Shown here piece after piece: positions 34,423 through 42,269 of a stretch of 64,000 bases of DNA. The stretch is from an uncultured Cellulomonas sp. (GTDB lineage: Bacteria > Actinomycetota > Actinomycetes > Actinomycetales > Cellulomonadaceae). Under the pieces are notes generated by a model. That model had not been told where the DNA came from, ran no database searches, and was given only the letters and a program-made list of their open reading frames with translations. How positions within the stretch are numbered: the stretch's first letter is position 1; every line of letters starts with the position of its first letter. Where the stretch lies: the NCBI RefSeq assembly GCF_947494015.1, contig NZ_CANLTL010000003.1, forward strand, positions 310,001 through 374,000, written 5' to 3'. The translations under genes and the position numbers were made by a program.

Positions 34423-34935
34423 ATGCTGTCTGGTGAGGTGCTCGCGGACGGGTTCGGCCGGATCCGGGAGGTGGTGCGCTCCGTGCTGGACGGGCTCGAC
34501 CCGCAGGGGCTCGCGCACCGTCCGTCCGGGGTCGGCAACTCCGTCGGGTGGCTGGTGTGGCACCTGGCCCGCGTTCAGGACGACCACCTGGCCGACGCGT
34601 TCGACGCCGACCAGGTCTGGACCTCCCAGGGGTGGGTGGAGCGCTTCGGCCTGCCCTTCGACCCGACCGACACCGGGTACGGGCACGACGGCGACCAGGT
34701 CGCCGCGGTGCAGGTCGACGGGCAGCTGCTGCTGGCCTACCTGGAGGCCGTGCACGCGCGGACGGCCGAGCACCTGTCCGCGGTCACCGACGAGGACCTG
34801 GACCGGGTGGTGGACGCGTCCTACGACCCGCCGGTCACCCTCGGGGTCCGGCTGGTCAGCGTGCTGAGCGACGACCTGCAGCACGCGGGGCAGGCCGCGT
34901 ACGTCCGCGGCCTGCTGACGTCGACGGCGGGGTGA
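34423..34935 (+). CDS. DinB/DUF664 family protein (mycothiol transferase-like)
   Basis: A 170-residue four-helix DinB-fold protein. DUF664 motifs include VGWLVWHLARVQDDHLADAF (about 39-58; His gives a metal ligand) and DDLQHAGQAAYVRGLL near the C-terminus, which supplies a second His. Family members are often thiol-dependent transferases, mycothiol-dependent in actinobacteria. ATG 34423 has GAGGGGA upstream. The stop overlaps the GH88 gene start by 4 bp, an unexpected pairing of a detoxification fold with a sugar hydrolase. Confidence 0.85.
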   Translation: MLSGEVLADGFGRIREVVRSVLDGLDPQGLAHRPSGVGNSVGWLVWHLARVQDDHLADAFDADQVWTSQGWVERFGLPFDPTDTGYGHDGDQVAAVQVDGQLLLAYLEAVHARTAEHLSAVTDEDLDRVVDASYDPPVTLGVRLVSVLSDDLQHAGQAAYVRGLLTSTAG

Positions 34936-36116
34936 CGCAGGTGCTGCCGACGATGCTGCCGGTCGTGCTCCCGCACGACCTGCGCGTGGACCCGGCGTTC
35001 GCCGGGGTCGCCACGCGTGCGTGGGCGACGGCGGCCGCGAAGGTGGACGCCCTCACCGAGCGCCACCCGGACGCCTTCCCCCTGTACACGCGCGGCGGCC
35101 GCTGGGTGGTCGACGGCGAGGCGTGGACCAACTGGTGCGAGGGGTTCCTCGGCGGACAGCTGTGGATGCTGTCCGAGCGCGCCGGTGACGCGGCCGCACG
35201 GGACCGGTTCCGTGCGAAGGCCGAGCACTACTCCACGCTGATCGAGCACCGCACCGCCGACGACACCGTGCACGACCTCGGGTTCCTGTTCTGGTCCACC
35301 TACCGGCGCTGGTACGAGCTCACCGGGGACCCGCGGCTGAACGACGTGCTGGTCGCGGCAGGCCGGACGACGGCGAGCCGCTACCGCCCCGTGGGCGGCT
35401 ACATGCCGAGCTTCCGGCGGCCGGACTCGCTGTTCATCGACATCATGATGAACATCCACCTGGCCCTGTACGCCGCTGCGCAGACCGGCGACGAGGATCT
35501 CGCCCGGGTCGCGGTGCAGCACTGCCTGACCACCCGGCGTCACCTCGTGCGCGGTGACGGGTCGGCATCCCACGAGGCGATGTTCGACCTGGCCACGGGA
35601 CGGTTCGTGGCCCAGACCACCCAGCAGGGCTGGTCCGACGCGGGCTCGTGGGCGCGGGGGCAGGCCTGGGCGCTGTACGGCTTCGGCACGGTGTACCGCT
35701 TCACCGGGGACCGCCGCTTCCTGGCGACCGCGCAGGCGACCGCCGACTTCTGGGTGGAGCGGACCCGGACGGCCCTGGTGCCGCCCAACGACTGGGAGGA
35801 GCCGGACCCGCCGCGCCCGTGGGAGAGCTCGGCCGCAGCGGCCGCCGCGGGTGGCCTGTGGCAGCTGGCCGGCCTGGTGCAGGACCCGGCGCGGTCCCGC
35901 GTGTACGCCGACCACGCGGTGCGGACCGTCCTCGCCCTCGGTGACCCGCAGTTCCTGGCCGACCCGGACGAGGACTGGGAGGGGGTCCTCAAGCACGGCG
36001 TCTACCACGAGCGCAAGGACCTCGGCGTCGACGAGTCGGTCATGTGGGGCGACTACTGGTTCCTCGACGCGGTGGACTCCATCGAACGCTATGCGGGGCG
36101 CCGGCCGGCGGACTGA
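34932..36116 (+). CDS. Glycoside hydrolase family 88 (unsaturated glucuronyl hydrolase-like)
   Basis: A 394-residue (alpha/alpha)6-barrel hydrolase of family GH88, which removes unsaturated uronic acids from the non-reducing end of lyase products. Family motifs are NWCEGFLGGQLWML (about 65-78), DSLFIDIMMNIHLALY (about 166-181; the Asp before IMMN corresponds to a catalytic Asp in characterised enzymes) and GWSDAGSWARGQAWALYGF. No signal peptide, so it is cytoplasmic and would act on imported oligosaccharides. GTG 34932 overlaps the DinB stop; no lyase or transporter is nearby. Confidence 0.9.
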   Translation: MTQVLPTMLPVVLPHDLRVDPAFAGVATRAWATAAAKVDALTERHPDAFPLYTRGGRWVVDGEAWTNWCEGFLGGQLWMLSERAGDAAARDRFRAKAEHYSTLIEHRTADDTVHDLGFLFWSTYRRWYELTGDPRLNDVLVAAGRTTASRYRPVGGYMPSFRRPDSLFIDIMMNIHLALYAAAQTGDEDLARVAVQHCLTTRRHLVRGDGSASHEAMFDLATGRFVAQTTQQGWSDAGSWARGQAWALYGFGTVYRFTGDRRFLATAQATADFWVERTRTALVPPNDWEEPDPPRPWESSAAAAAAGGLWQLAGLVQDPARSRVYADHAVRTVLALGDPQFLADPDEDWEGVLKHGVYHERKDLGVDESVMWGDYWFLDAVDSIERYAGRRPAD

Positions 36117-36168
36117 CCGCCCGACCGAGGTCGCACGGCGCCGCCTCCGACCGGACCCGGGGGCGCGG

Positions 36169-36765
36169 TCACCCGTCGGCGCGGCGCGCGCGGGGGCGCG
36201 CCCGCAGGTGCGCCCGCTCGCCCTGCCGGCCGAACAGGCTGAGGAACTCCACCGGCTCGTCGCCGACGGGCCCGAACCAGTGCGGCGTCCGGGTGTCGAA
36301 CTCGGCCGCCTCACCGGGGGACAGCACGAGGTCGTGCTCGCCGAGCACGACGCGCAGCCGCCCGTCCAGGACGTACAGCCACTCGTACCCCTCGTGGGTC
36401 TGCGGGTCGGGCTCGGGCCCGCGGGCCCCGGCCGCGAGCACGTGCTTGTACGCCTGGATGCCGCCGGGTCGGCGCGTCAGCGGCACCACGGTCATGCCGT
36501 GACGGGTGACCGGCCGCAGGTGGACGCGGGGGTCCCCGGTCGGTGGGGCGTCCACGAGCTCGTCCAGCGTGACGCCGTAGGCACGGGCCAGCGGGAGCAG
36601 CAGCTCCAGCGTCGGCCGACGTGACCCGGACTCGAGCCGGGACAGGGTGCTGACCGAGACCCCGGTCAGGGCCGAGACGTCGGTCAGCGTGGTGCCGCGC
36701 GCCTGGCGCAGCGCGCGCAGCCGCGGCCCGACGGTGGTCAGGGTGTCGGAGAGGTCGGCGTCCAT
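36169..36765 (-). CDS. XRE regulator with C-terminal cupin domain
   Basis: A 198-residue regulator. The helix-turn-helix at about 15-55 contains LTDVSALTGVSVSTLSRLESG, and a cupin domain at about 110-185 contains THEGYEWLYVLDGRLRVVLGEHDLVLSPGEAAEFDTRTPH, with His and Glu for metal or ligand binding. Such proteins respond to small molecules. ATG 36765 is preferred because the domain starts shortly after; ATG 36789 would overlap the palindrome. It is divergent from a thioredoxin-reductase-like gene it probably controls. Confidence 0.88.
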   Translation of the reverse strand: MDADLSDTLTTVGPRLRALRQARGTTLTDVSALTGVSVSTLSRLESGSRRPTLELLLPLARAYGVTLDELVDAPPTGDPRVHLRPVTRHGMTVVPLTRRPGGIQAYKHVLAAGARGPEPDPQTHEGYEWLYVLDGRLRVVLGEHDLVLSPGEAAEFDTRTPHWFGPVGDEPVEFLSLFGRQGERAHLRARPRARRADG

Positions 36766-36774
36766 CCGCCGAAT

Positions 36775-36789
36775 TTGCCACTGCGGCAA
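36775..36789. promoter_or_regulatory. Palindrome between divergent regulator and oxidoreductase
   Basis: TTGCC-ACTGC-GGCAA is a perfect inverted repeat 9 nt upstream of the XRE-cupin ATG and 57 bp before the oxidoreductase start. It is a plausible binding site for the XRE-cupin protein, controlling both genes. Confidence 0.5.
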
Positions 36790-36845
36790 GGATGTTTGCG
36801 CGGCATGGCGGAACGGGTGCAGGGTCGGCGGCGGAGGTGGTGGTC

Positions 36846-37838
36846 ATGGTGACCGATCGGCTGGAGCAGGCGTGCGACGTGGTGGTGATCGGCGGGGGAG
36901 CGGCCGGACTGAACGGGGCGTTGATGCTCGCCCGGGCCCGGCGGTCCGTCGTCGTGGTGGACGCGGGTCAACCGCGCAACGCGCCGGCGGACGCGGTGCA
37001 CGGCCTGCTCGGCCGGGAGGGGACGCCGCCGGCCGAGCTGCTCGAGCGGGGCCGGCAGGAGGTGCGCGGGTACGGGGGCGGGGTGGTGACGGGCGTGGTG
37101 GCCGGGGCGGTACGTGACGGCGACCGGTTCGCGGTGTCCCTCGCGGACGGCCGATCGGTGCGGGCGCGCCGGCTGCTGGTGACGACCGGCCTCGTCGACG
37201 AGCTGCCGGACGTGCCGGGGCTGCGTGAGCAGTGGGGGCACGGCGTCGTGCACTGCCCGTACTGCCACGGGTGGGAGGTGCGGGACCGGGCGATCGGCGT
37301 CCTGGCCACCGGGCCGATGTCGGTGCACCAGGCGCTGCTGTTCCGCCAGTGGAGCCCCGACGTCGTCCTCCTCACCCACGCGCAGCCGTCGCCGTCCGAC
37401 GACGACCTCGAGCAGCTCGCCGCGCGCGGCATCCGGGTCGTGCCGGGGCCCGTGGCGTCGGTCAGGACCGCAGCGGGACGGATCACCGGTCTGCGGCTCG
37501 CCGACGGCGGCGTCGTCGACCGTGAGGTGGTCGCCGTCGCACCGCGGATGGTCGCGCGCGGCGCCGTGCTGGCCGGTCTCGGTCTGGTGCCGCAGGAGCA
37601 CCCGAGCGGGATGGGTCAGCACCTCGCGTGCGACCCGACCGGCCGCACGGAGGTCGCCGGCGTCTGGGTCGCGGGCAACGTGACGGACCTGGCCGCGCAG
37701 GTGGGCGCGGCCGCCGCCGCGGGCGCGATGGCCGGGGCGCAGATCAACGCCGACCTCGTCCTGGAGGAGACCCGGACGGCGGTCGAGGCGCACCGCCGCT
37801 CCACGCGCACCCTAGAGGGCCGCGCGCCGGTCGGGTGA
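36846..37838 (+). CDS. Thioredoxin reductase-like NAD(P)/FAD oxidoreductase
   Basis: A 330-residue flavoprotein of the thioredoxin reductase fold. The FAD loop is VIGGGAAGLNGA (about 14-25). A redox CxxC, HCPYCHGWE at Cys137/Cys140, lies in the NADPH domain. The C-terminal FAD motif is VAGVWVAGNVTDLAAQVGAAAAAG. The sequence resembles small-molecule oxidoreductases of the TrxR-like family with a CPYC motif, and no thioredoxin is adjacent. ATG 36846 follows GGAGGTGG. It probably answers to the divergent XRE-cupin regulator. Confidence 0.88.
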   Translation: MVTDRLEQACDVVVIGGGAAGLNGALMLARARRSVVVVDAGQPRNAPADAVHGLLGREGTPPAELLERGRQEVRGYGGGVVTGVVAGAVRDGDRFAVSLADGRSVRARRLLVTTGLVDELPDVPGLREQWGHGVVHCPYCHGWEVRDRAIGVLATGPMSVHQALLFRQWSPDVVLLTHAQPSPSDDDLEQLAARGIRVVPGPVASVRTAAGRITGLRLADGGVVDREVVAVAPRMVARGAVLAGLGLVPQEHPSGMGQHLACDPTGRTEVAGVWVAGNVTDLAAQVGAAAAAGAMAGAQINADLVLEETRTAVEAHRRSTRTLEGRAPVG

Positions 37839-38090
37839 GACACCGACGGGCACGGTCGACGTCGCCCACGCGCGGACATCGGTGCAGCCCTGGGCGCAGT
37901 AGGTCGCGCAGGTGGGGCACACCCAGACGAGGTGGCGGCGGTCCGGCGTACAGCCGCAGGTGACCGATCGCTGCGCGGGTCGGCCGGGGCCGTCGACCGT
38001 CCAGCGGTGCCCGCGCGGGCACCCGCGGGGAGGGATCAGCTCGTACCCGCGGGGCGTCCGTCGCCAGCGCGACCAGTCGACCTCCTGCAT
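37812..38090 (-). CDS. Small Cys-rich (zinc-ribbon-like) protein
   Basis: A 92-residue protein with seven Cys in RGCPRGH, TCGC, WVCPTC and YCAQGC contexts, suggesting one or two zinc sites. The rest is Trp/Arg-rich and might bind nucleic acid. No family recognised. ATG 38090 lies only 1 nt after an SOS-box-like site. The gene's 3' end overlaps the end of the convergent oxidoreductase gene by 27 bp. Confidence 0.6.
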   Translation of the reverse strand: MQEVDWSRWRRTPRGYELIPPRGCPRGHRWTVDGPGRPAQRSVTCGCTPDRRHLVWVCPTCATYCAQGCTDVRAWATSTVPVGVSPDRRAAL

Positions 38091-38091
38091 T

Positions 38092-38105
38092 CGAACAAGT
38101 GTACG
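38092..38105. promoter_or_regulatory. SOS-box-like LexA site
   Basis: CGAACAAGTGTACG matches the Gram-positive/actinobacterial LexA consensus CGAAC-N4-GTTCG with one change (GTACG). It sits immediately before the ATG of the Cys-rich gene, where LexA would block expression. Confidence 0.5.
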
Positions 38106-38352
38106 AGTGCGGCCGCCGGGGTGCGGGTCACGGCGCAGGGTCGCCCGCTCGCGCGCGGTCGCCGGCGGCGCCGGTACGCGGACGCGGCAGATGGTTGTGG
38201 CGTGTGGGTGGCGGCTGCCACGATGCCGGTACGGCCGATCCCGGGCTGACCAGCCGCCACGCTCGCGCAGCGCAGCTGCCCGGTCGCGCCGTCGTGCCGC
38301 GGGGCCTGCCGCTCCGCGGGGCTCCGCCCCGAGCGTGTGAAGGGAGGCCGGC

Positions 38353-39372
38353 ATGGCCGGTCCCGCGTCCCCGTCAGCCTCCGTCGCCACGCCCCCGCGG
38401 GTGACGAGGGAGATGGAGCAGCAGCTCGAGGCCCATCGCCGCGAGCTCACCGGGTTCTGCTACCGGATGCTCGGCTCCGCCTTCGACGCCGACGACGCGG
38501 TCCAGGAGGTAATGGTGCGGGCCTGGCGCGGGGTCGACCGGTTCGACGGTCGCTCGTCGCTGCGCACGTGGCTCTACCGGATCGCGACGAACGTCTGCTT
38601 CGACGTCACGGGGGCGACCCGGCGCCGCGCCCTGCCGATGGATCTGTCCCCGGGGGCCTCCCCGCCGGTCGCGTCGTCGCTCGGTGCCCAGCTGCCGGAG
38701 CAGACGTGGGTCGGTCCGGCGCCGGACGGCCGGATCATGCCCGAGACGGCCGACCCGGCGGAGCTCGCGGTGGCCCGTGAGTCGGTCCGGCTGGCCTTCG
38801 TGGTGGCGCTCCAGCACCTGCCCGCGCGGCAGCGCGCCGTGCTCATCCTGCGCGAGGTGCTGCGGTGGCGGGCCGACGAGGTCGCGGAGCTGCTCGGCAC
38901 GACGGTCGCCTCGGTCAACAGCGCCCTGCAGCGGGCGCGCGCCACCCTGGCGAGCACGCGCCTGGCCGACGCCGGCGAGGCGCCGGACCCGCTCGACGAG
39001 GAGCACGCCGCGCTGCTGGCCCGGTACGTCGAGGCCTTCGAGGCCTACGACATCGAGGCCCTGGTCGCGTTGCTGCACCAGGACGCGACGCAGTCCATGC
39101 CGCCCTGGGCGCTGTGGATCAGCGGTCCGGAGGACATCGGGCGCTGGCACCTGGGGCCGGGAGCCGGCTGCCGCGGGTCGCGCATGGTGCGCGTCCGGGC
39201 CAACGGCTCACCTGCCTTCGCCCAGTACAAGCCGAGCAGCACGCCCGGACGGCTGGTGCCGTGGGCCGTGCACCTGCTGGAGATCCGCGAGAGGCGCATC
39301 AGCAGCATCACGAACTTCGTCGGGGAGGACGTCTTCCGCGCCTTCGGCCTGCCGCTGCACCTGGACGTCTGA
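38353..39372 (+). CDS. SigG-type ECF sigma factor with SnoaL-like C-terminal domain
   Basis: A 339-residue sigma-70 family regulator. Region 2 is visible at LTGFCYRMLGSAFDADDAVQEVMVRAWRG (about 33-61) and TWLYRIATNVC. Region 4 is at LPARQRAVLILREVLRWRADEVAELLG with SVNSALQRAR (about 157-198). A C-terminal domain of about 120 residues (EAFEAYDIEALVALLHQDA and on) is the SnoaL/NTF2-like fold typical of SigG/SigJ-type ECFs, which use it instead of an anti-sigma factor. ATG 38353 follows AGGGAGG. Its 3' end overlaps a convergent STAS gene. Confidence 0.88.
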   Translation: MAGPASPSASVATPPRVTREMEQQLEAHRRELTGFCYRMLGSAFDADDAVQEVMVRAWRGVDRFDGRSSLRTWLYRIATNVCFDVTGATRRRALPMDLSPGASPPVASSLGAQLPEQTWVGPAPDGRIMPETADPAELAVARESVRLAFVVALQHLPARQRAVLILREVLRWRADEVAELLGTTVASVNSALQRARATLASTRLADAGEAPDPLDEEHAALLARYVEAFEAYDIEALVALLHQDATQSMPPWALWISGPEDIGRWHLGPGAGCRGSRMVRVRANGSPAFAQYKPSSTPGRLVPWAVHLLEIRERRISSITNFVGEDVFRAFGLPLHLDV

Positions 39373-39747
39373 GCAGGGCGCCGGCACGTCCGAGCGCGGC
39401 GCCGGCACGTCTCGGCCCGACGGCGGCGCCTCGGCCGCCAGCACGTCGGTGAGGCCGGCGAGCCGGATCAGCGCTTGCAGGCCGGGCGGCACACCGCGCA
39501 GCAGCAGGCGGGCGCCGGACCGCTCGACTGCGGCGCACAGCCGCGCCAGCGCGTCCACGCCCGCCAGGTCGCCCGCCAGGTCGGCCGGCGGCACGTCGGC
39601 GAGGTCGCACACGACGGTCCGCGCGCCGGCCGACCGGATCTCCGCGGTGGCGGCCGCGCAGGTGCCGCCGACGTCGGCGAGCAGATCAGCCCCGTCGAGG
39701 GTCAACGGTCCGGGGTCGGTCCTACCCAGCGAGCCGGGGTCGGTCAT
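39208..39747 (-). CDS. STAS domain protein overlapping the sigma factor gene antisense
   Basis: A 179-residue ORF whose first 100 residues form a STAS-like fold: RTVVCDLADVPPADLAGDL contains the DLS-like core, followed by LARLCAAVERSGARLLLRGVPPGLQALIRLAGLTDVL. STAS proteins are anti-anti-sigma factors or MlaB-like. After two Asp-Val-Pro-Ala-Pro repeats the frame stays open for about 65 further residues and runs 165 bp antisense into the sigma-factor gene. That end is probably not conserved; the true gene might stop earlier after a frameshift. Start ATG 39747. Confidence 0.55.
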   Translation of the reverse strand: MTDPGSLGRTDPGPLTLDGADLLADVGGTCAAATAEIRSAGARTVVCDLADVPPADLAGDLAGVDALARLCAAVERSGARLLLRGVPPGLQALIRLAGLTDVLAAEAPPSGRDVPAPRSDVPAPCSDVQVQRQAEGAEDVLPDEVRDAADAPLADLQQVHGPRHQPSGRAARLVLGEGR

Positions 39748-39818
39748 GCACGGTGGACCGCACCCGAGCCGCCGAGTCATCGGCGCGGGCGCGCGGCTGG
39801 CCGGGGGAGGATGTGCCC

Positions 39819-40418
39819 GTGACTCACGGCGTGCCCAGCACCACCACCATCAGCACCGGCAGCACGGCCGGCAGTACGAACGGCAGCGTGGTCTCCGTCA
39901 GCCGCGACGACCGGCACCGGTTCACCAAGCCGGTGGTCGACCACATCACCCTGGTCGAGAACTGGGGGGTCGAGGGCGACGCCCACGCCGGGGCGACCGT
40001 CAAGCACCGGTCGCACGCCGCGCGCGAGCCCGACGCGCCCAACCTGCGCCAGGTCCACCTCCTGCACGAGGAGCTGCTCGAGGAGGTCGCCGGACGCGGC
40101 TTCGCCGTCACGCCGGGCCGGATGGGGGAGAACATCACGACCCGCGGCATCGCGCTGCTGTGCCTGCCGACCGGGACGGTGCTGCGGCTCGGTGCCGACG
40201 CCGCCGTCGTGCTCACCGGGCTGCGCAACCCGTGCGTGCAGATCGACGGCCTCGCGCCCGGCCTCATGCGCGAGATGGTCACCCGGCTCCCGGACGGGCA
40301 GGTCGTGCGCCGCTCGGGCGTCATGGCGGTGGTCCTGCGTGGTGGCACCGTGCGTGCGGGTGACCCGGTCGCCATCGACCTGCCCGAGGGACCGCACATC
40401 CCCCTGCAACCGGTGTGA
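39819..40418 (+). CDS. MOSC domain protein
   Basis: A 199-residue MOSC domain protein. The domain starts at VVSVSRDDRHRFTKP after a Thr/Ser-rich lead of about 20 residues. Motifs include GVEGDAHAGATVKHRS and VVLTGLRNPCVQIDGLAPGL, which contains the conserved Cys used for sulfur transfer or molybdenum-cofactor binding. Stand-alone MOSC proteins are linked to N-hydroxylated compound reduction or sulfur carriage. GTG 39819 lies 8 nt after GGGGGAGG; GTG 39813 is too close to it. Confidence 0.88.
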   Translation: MTHGVPSTTTISTGSTAGSTNGSVVSVSRDDRHRFTKPVVDHITLVENWGVEGDAHAGATVKHRSHAAREPDAPNLRQVHLLHEELLEEVAGRGFAVTPGRMGENITTRGIALLCLPTGTVLRLGADAAVVLTGLRNPCVQIDGLAPGLMREMVTRLPDGQVVRRSGVMAVVLRGGTVRAGDPVAIDLPEGPHIPLQPV

Positions 40419-40491
40419 GCGCGGCGGGCCCGACCGTGCCCGGTCCGACCCTGCGCGGTGCGACCGGCGAACCGGGACGGGTCGGGATGCG

Positions 40492-41250
40492 TCAGGGCAG
40501 CTGGCGCGCCCGGGTCCCCACGACCTCACGCGGTGCGGGTGACTCGTCGAACATCGACGAGCGGATCGTGTCGGCGCGTGCCACCTCCGAGATGATCATC
40601 GCTGCCAGGTCCCGCAGCTGGACGCCGCGGTGCTCCGCCGCCCGGCGCAGCACCCCCAGCGCCTCCTCGGGTCCGCAGCTGCGCTGCGCCATCACGATCC
40701 CGGTCGCCTGACCGATCGCGTCCCGCGCCGAGACGCCGGCGAACAGCTCCTCGGTCAGGCAGTGCAGCCGCCCCACCTCCATCTCGAGCGCGGCGACCCG
40801 GGCGACCTGTCGCACGAACGCGGCGGCCCGGCGCAGCTCGCCGCGCTCCCACGGCGCCGGTGCGGCGTCGTAGAGCACCACCGCGGCGTCGACGCCGCGC
40901 CCCACCGGCGTGGGCAGCGCGACCGCGGTGCGGAACCCCTCGTGCACGGCGGCGTCGCGCCACGCCGGCCAGCGGCGGGTCCGGCCGGTGTGCGCGACGA
41001 CGACCACCCGGTTCTCCTCCAGGGCGGTCAGGCCGGGACCGAACCGCTCGGCCTGCTGCACCGCCTCGCACCGGCGGGCGGACACGTCGCTGCTGCCCGC
41101 GATCCGCACGCTGCGGAACTCGCGCAGCGTGATGCCGCACTGCAGGTCCGGCCGGACGAGGTCGGCGGCCAGCGCGGCCACCTCGTCCAGCAGGGCGTCG
41201 TCGGCCACGGGCACCGGGCCCGACGGGAAGGTGTGGAGGTCGGTGGCCAT
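40492..41250 (-). CDS. GAF-ANTAR domain response regulator
   Basis: A 252-residue RNA-binding regulator. A GAF-type sensor covers about 15-160 and an ANTAR domain about 165-230: LTEELFAGVSARDAIGQATGIVMAQR, then SCGPEEALGVLRRAAEHRGVQLRDLA. ANTAR proteins bind paired hairpins in mRNA leaders to prevent termination. GAF-ANTAR proteins are abundant in actinobacteria. ATG 41250 is preferred; an upstream ATG at 41286 would add 12 residues. No kinase is adjacent. Confidence 0.88.
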   Translation of the reverse strand: MATDLHTFPSGPVPVADDALLDEVAALAADLVRPDLQCGITLREFRSVRIAGSSDVSARRCEAVQQAERFGPGLTALEENRVVVVAHTGRTRRWPAWRDAAVHEGFRTAVALPTPVGRGVDAAVVLYDAAPAPWERGELRRAAAFVRQVARVAALEMEVGRLHCLTEELFAGVSARDAIGQATGIVMAQRSCGPEEALGVLRRAAEHRGVQLRDLAAMIISEVARADTIRSSMFDESPAPREVVGTRARQLP

Positions 41251-41394
41251 GGTCGCTCCCTGCGCCGCGCCGTTGCGGACCGTCACGTCGTCCCGGCCGC
41301 GGAGGCCGGGGTGGTGACGCGTCGATCATCCCACCTCCCGCCGGTGCTGCACCCCGGGGTGGCCACCGGTCCGACCCGTCGGGCCGGCGCCGCG

Positions 41395-42147
41395 TCAGTG
41401 CGCGCCGCGCTCGCGCGCCAGCTCGACGGCCGACCGCACCCCGGCGTTCCAGGGGGCACCGTGCCCGGGCAGCACCACGGACGCGCCGGTGGTGGCCAGC
41501 CGGTCGAGCGAGGCGAGCGCCTGGCCGCTGTCCGCGGTCGCCGCGCCGGCGACGATCTGCGGACCGGTGTGCCCGGTGTACGGGTCCAGCGTCACGAGCG
41601 CGTCCCCGCTGATCACCGCGTCGCGCTCGGGCAGGTGCAGGGCGACGTGCCCGACGGTGTGACCCGGGGTCAGCACCACGCGGGGGGTGCCGGGCAGGTC
41701 GAGCGGGCCCTCACCGGGATACGGCACGAGGCCGTCGACGCCGGGCACGCGCAGCGCCCCGGCCCGCATCATCGCGGCGAGGATGCCGAGGCTGGCCGGG
41801 TACCTCAGCGGGTACACCGCCCGCAGGTTCTCGTGGGCGTACCGGTACGGGTGGCGCGCGATGAAGAAGTCGTCGGGGTGCGCCCAGACGGACACGCCGA
41901 GGCGTCCCTGCGCGCGGGCGGCGGTCCCGGTGTGGTCGAAGTGGGCGTGGGTGAGCGCGACCGCGGCGACGTCGGCGGGGCGACGGCCGAGCTCGCGCAG
42001 GGCACGCCCGATGAGGTCCCACGCCCGGGGCAGGCCGGTGTCGACCAGGAGCACCCGTCCTCCGTCCTCGACCAGGTACACGTTGACGTGCGCGTGCTCC
42101 AGGCGATGCACGCGGTCGGCGACCTCGGTGGTGAGCGTGGGGGGCAT
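41395..42147 (-). CDS. MBL-fold metallohydrolase
   Basis: A 250-residue metallo-beta-lactamase-fold hydrolase. The dinuclear metal motif is LTHAHFDHTG (about 65-74), with GHTVGHVALHL supplying the next His, SGDALV the bridging Asp and VLPGHGAPW the last His. Substrate unknown; glyoxalase II-like and lactonase-like members share this motif set. ATG 42147 has GGGGGG-rich sequence upstream rather than a clear ribosome site; TAGCGT near 42186 may be its -10. Confidence 0.85.
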   Translation of the reverse strand: MPPTLTTEVADRVHRLEHAHVNVYLVEDGGRVLLVDTGLPRAWDLIGRALRELGRRPADVAAVALTHAHFDHTGTAARAQGRLGVSVWAHPDDFFIARHPYRYAHENLRAVYPLRYPASLGILAAMMRAGALRVPGVDGLVPYPGEGPLDLPGTPRVVLTPGHTVGHVALHLPERDAVISGDALVTLDPYTGHTGPQIVAGAATADSGQALASLDRLATTGASVVLPGHGAPWNAGVRSAVELARERGAH

Positions 42148-42221
42148 GACGCGCTCCGGTGCTGGACGGCAGTGGCGTCGCCACGCTAGCCGGGCGGTCG
42201 CGGGGGCGCGCGACGGCCGGC

Positions 42222-42269
42222 CGGCGCGGGTGGCTCAGCGCCGGGTCGGTCGGCGCGGGTGGGTCAGCG
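42222..42269. repeat. 19-bp direct repeat at the mutarotase stop
   Basis: CGGCGCGGGTGGCTCAGCG (42222-42240) recurs at 42251-42269 with one change. The second copy contains the stop codon and last codons of the mutarotase gene, so the first copy duplicates a gene end just downstream. Confidence 0.55.

Noticed and set aside
36766-36789. Upstream ATG for the XRE-cupin gene giving eight extra residues
   Set aside because: It would place the start inside the palindrome and the extra residues are not typical of the family.
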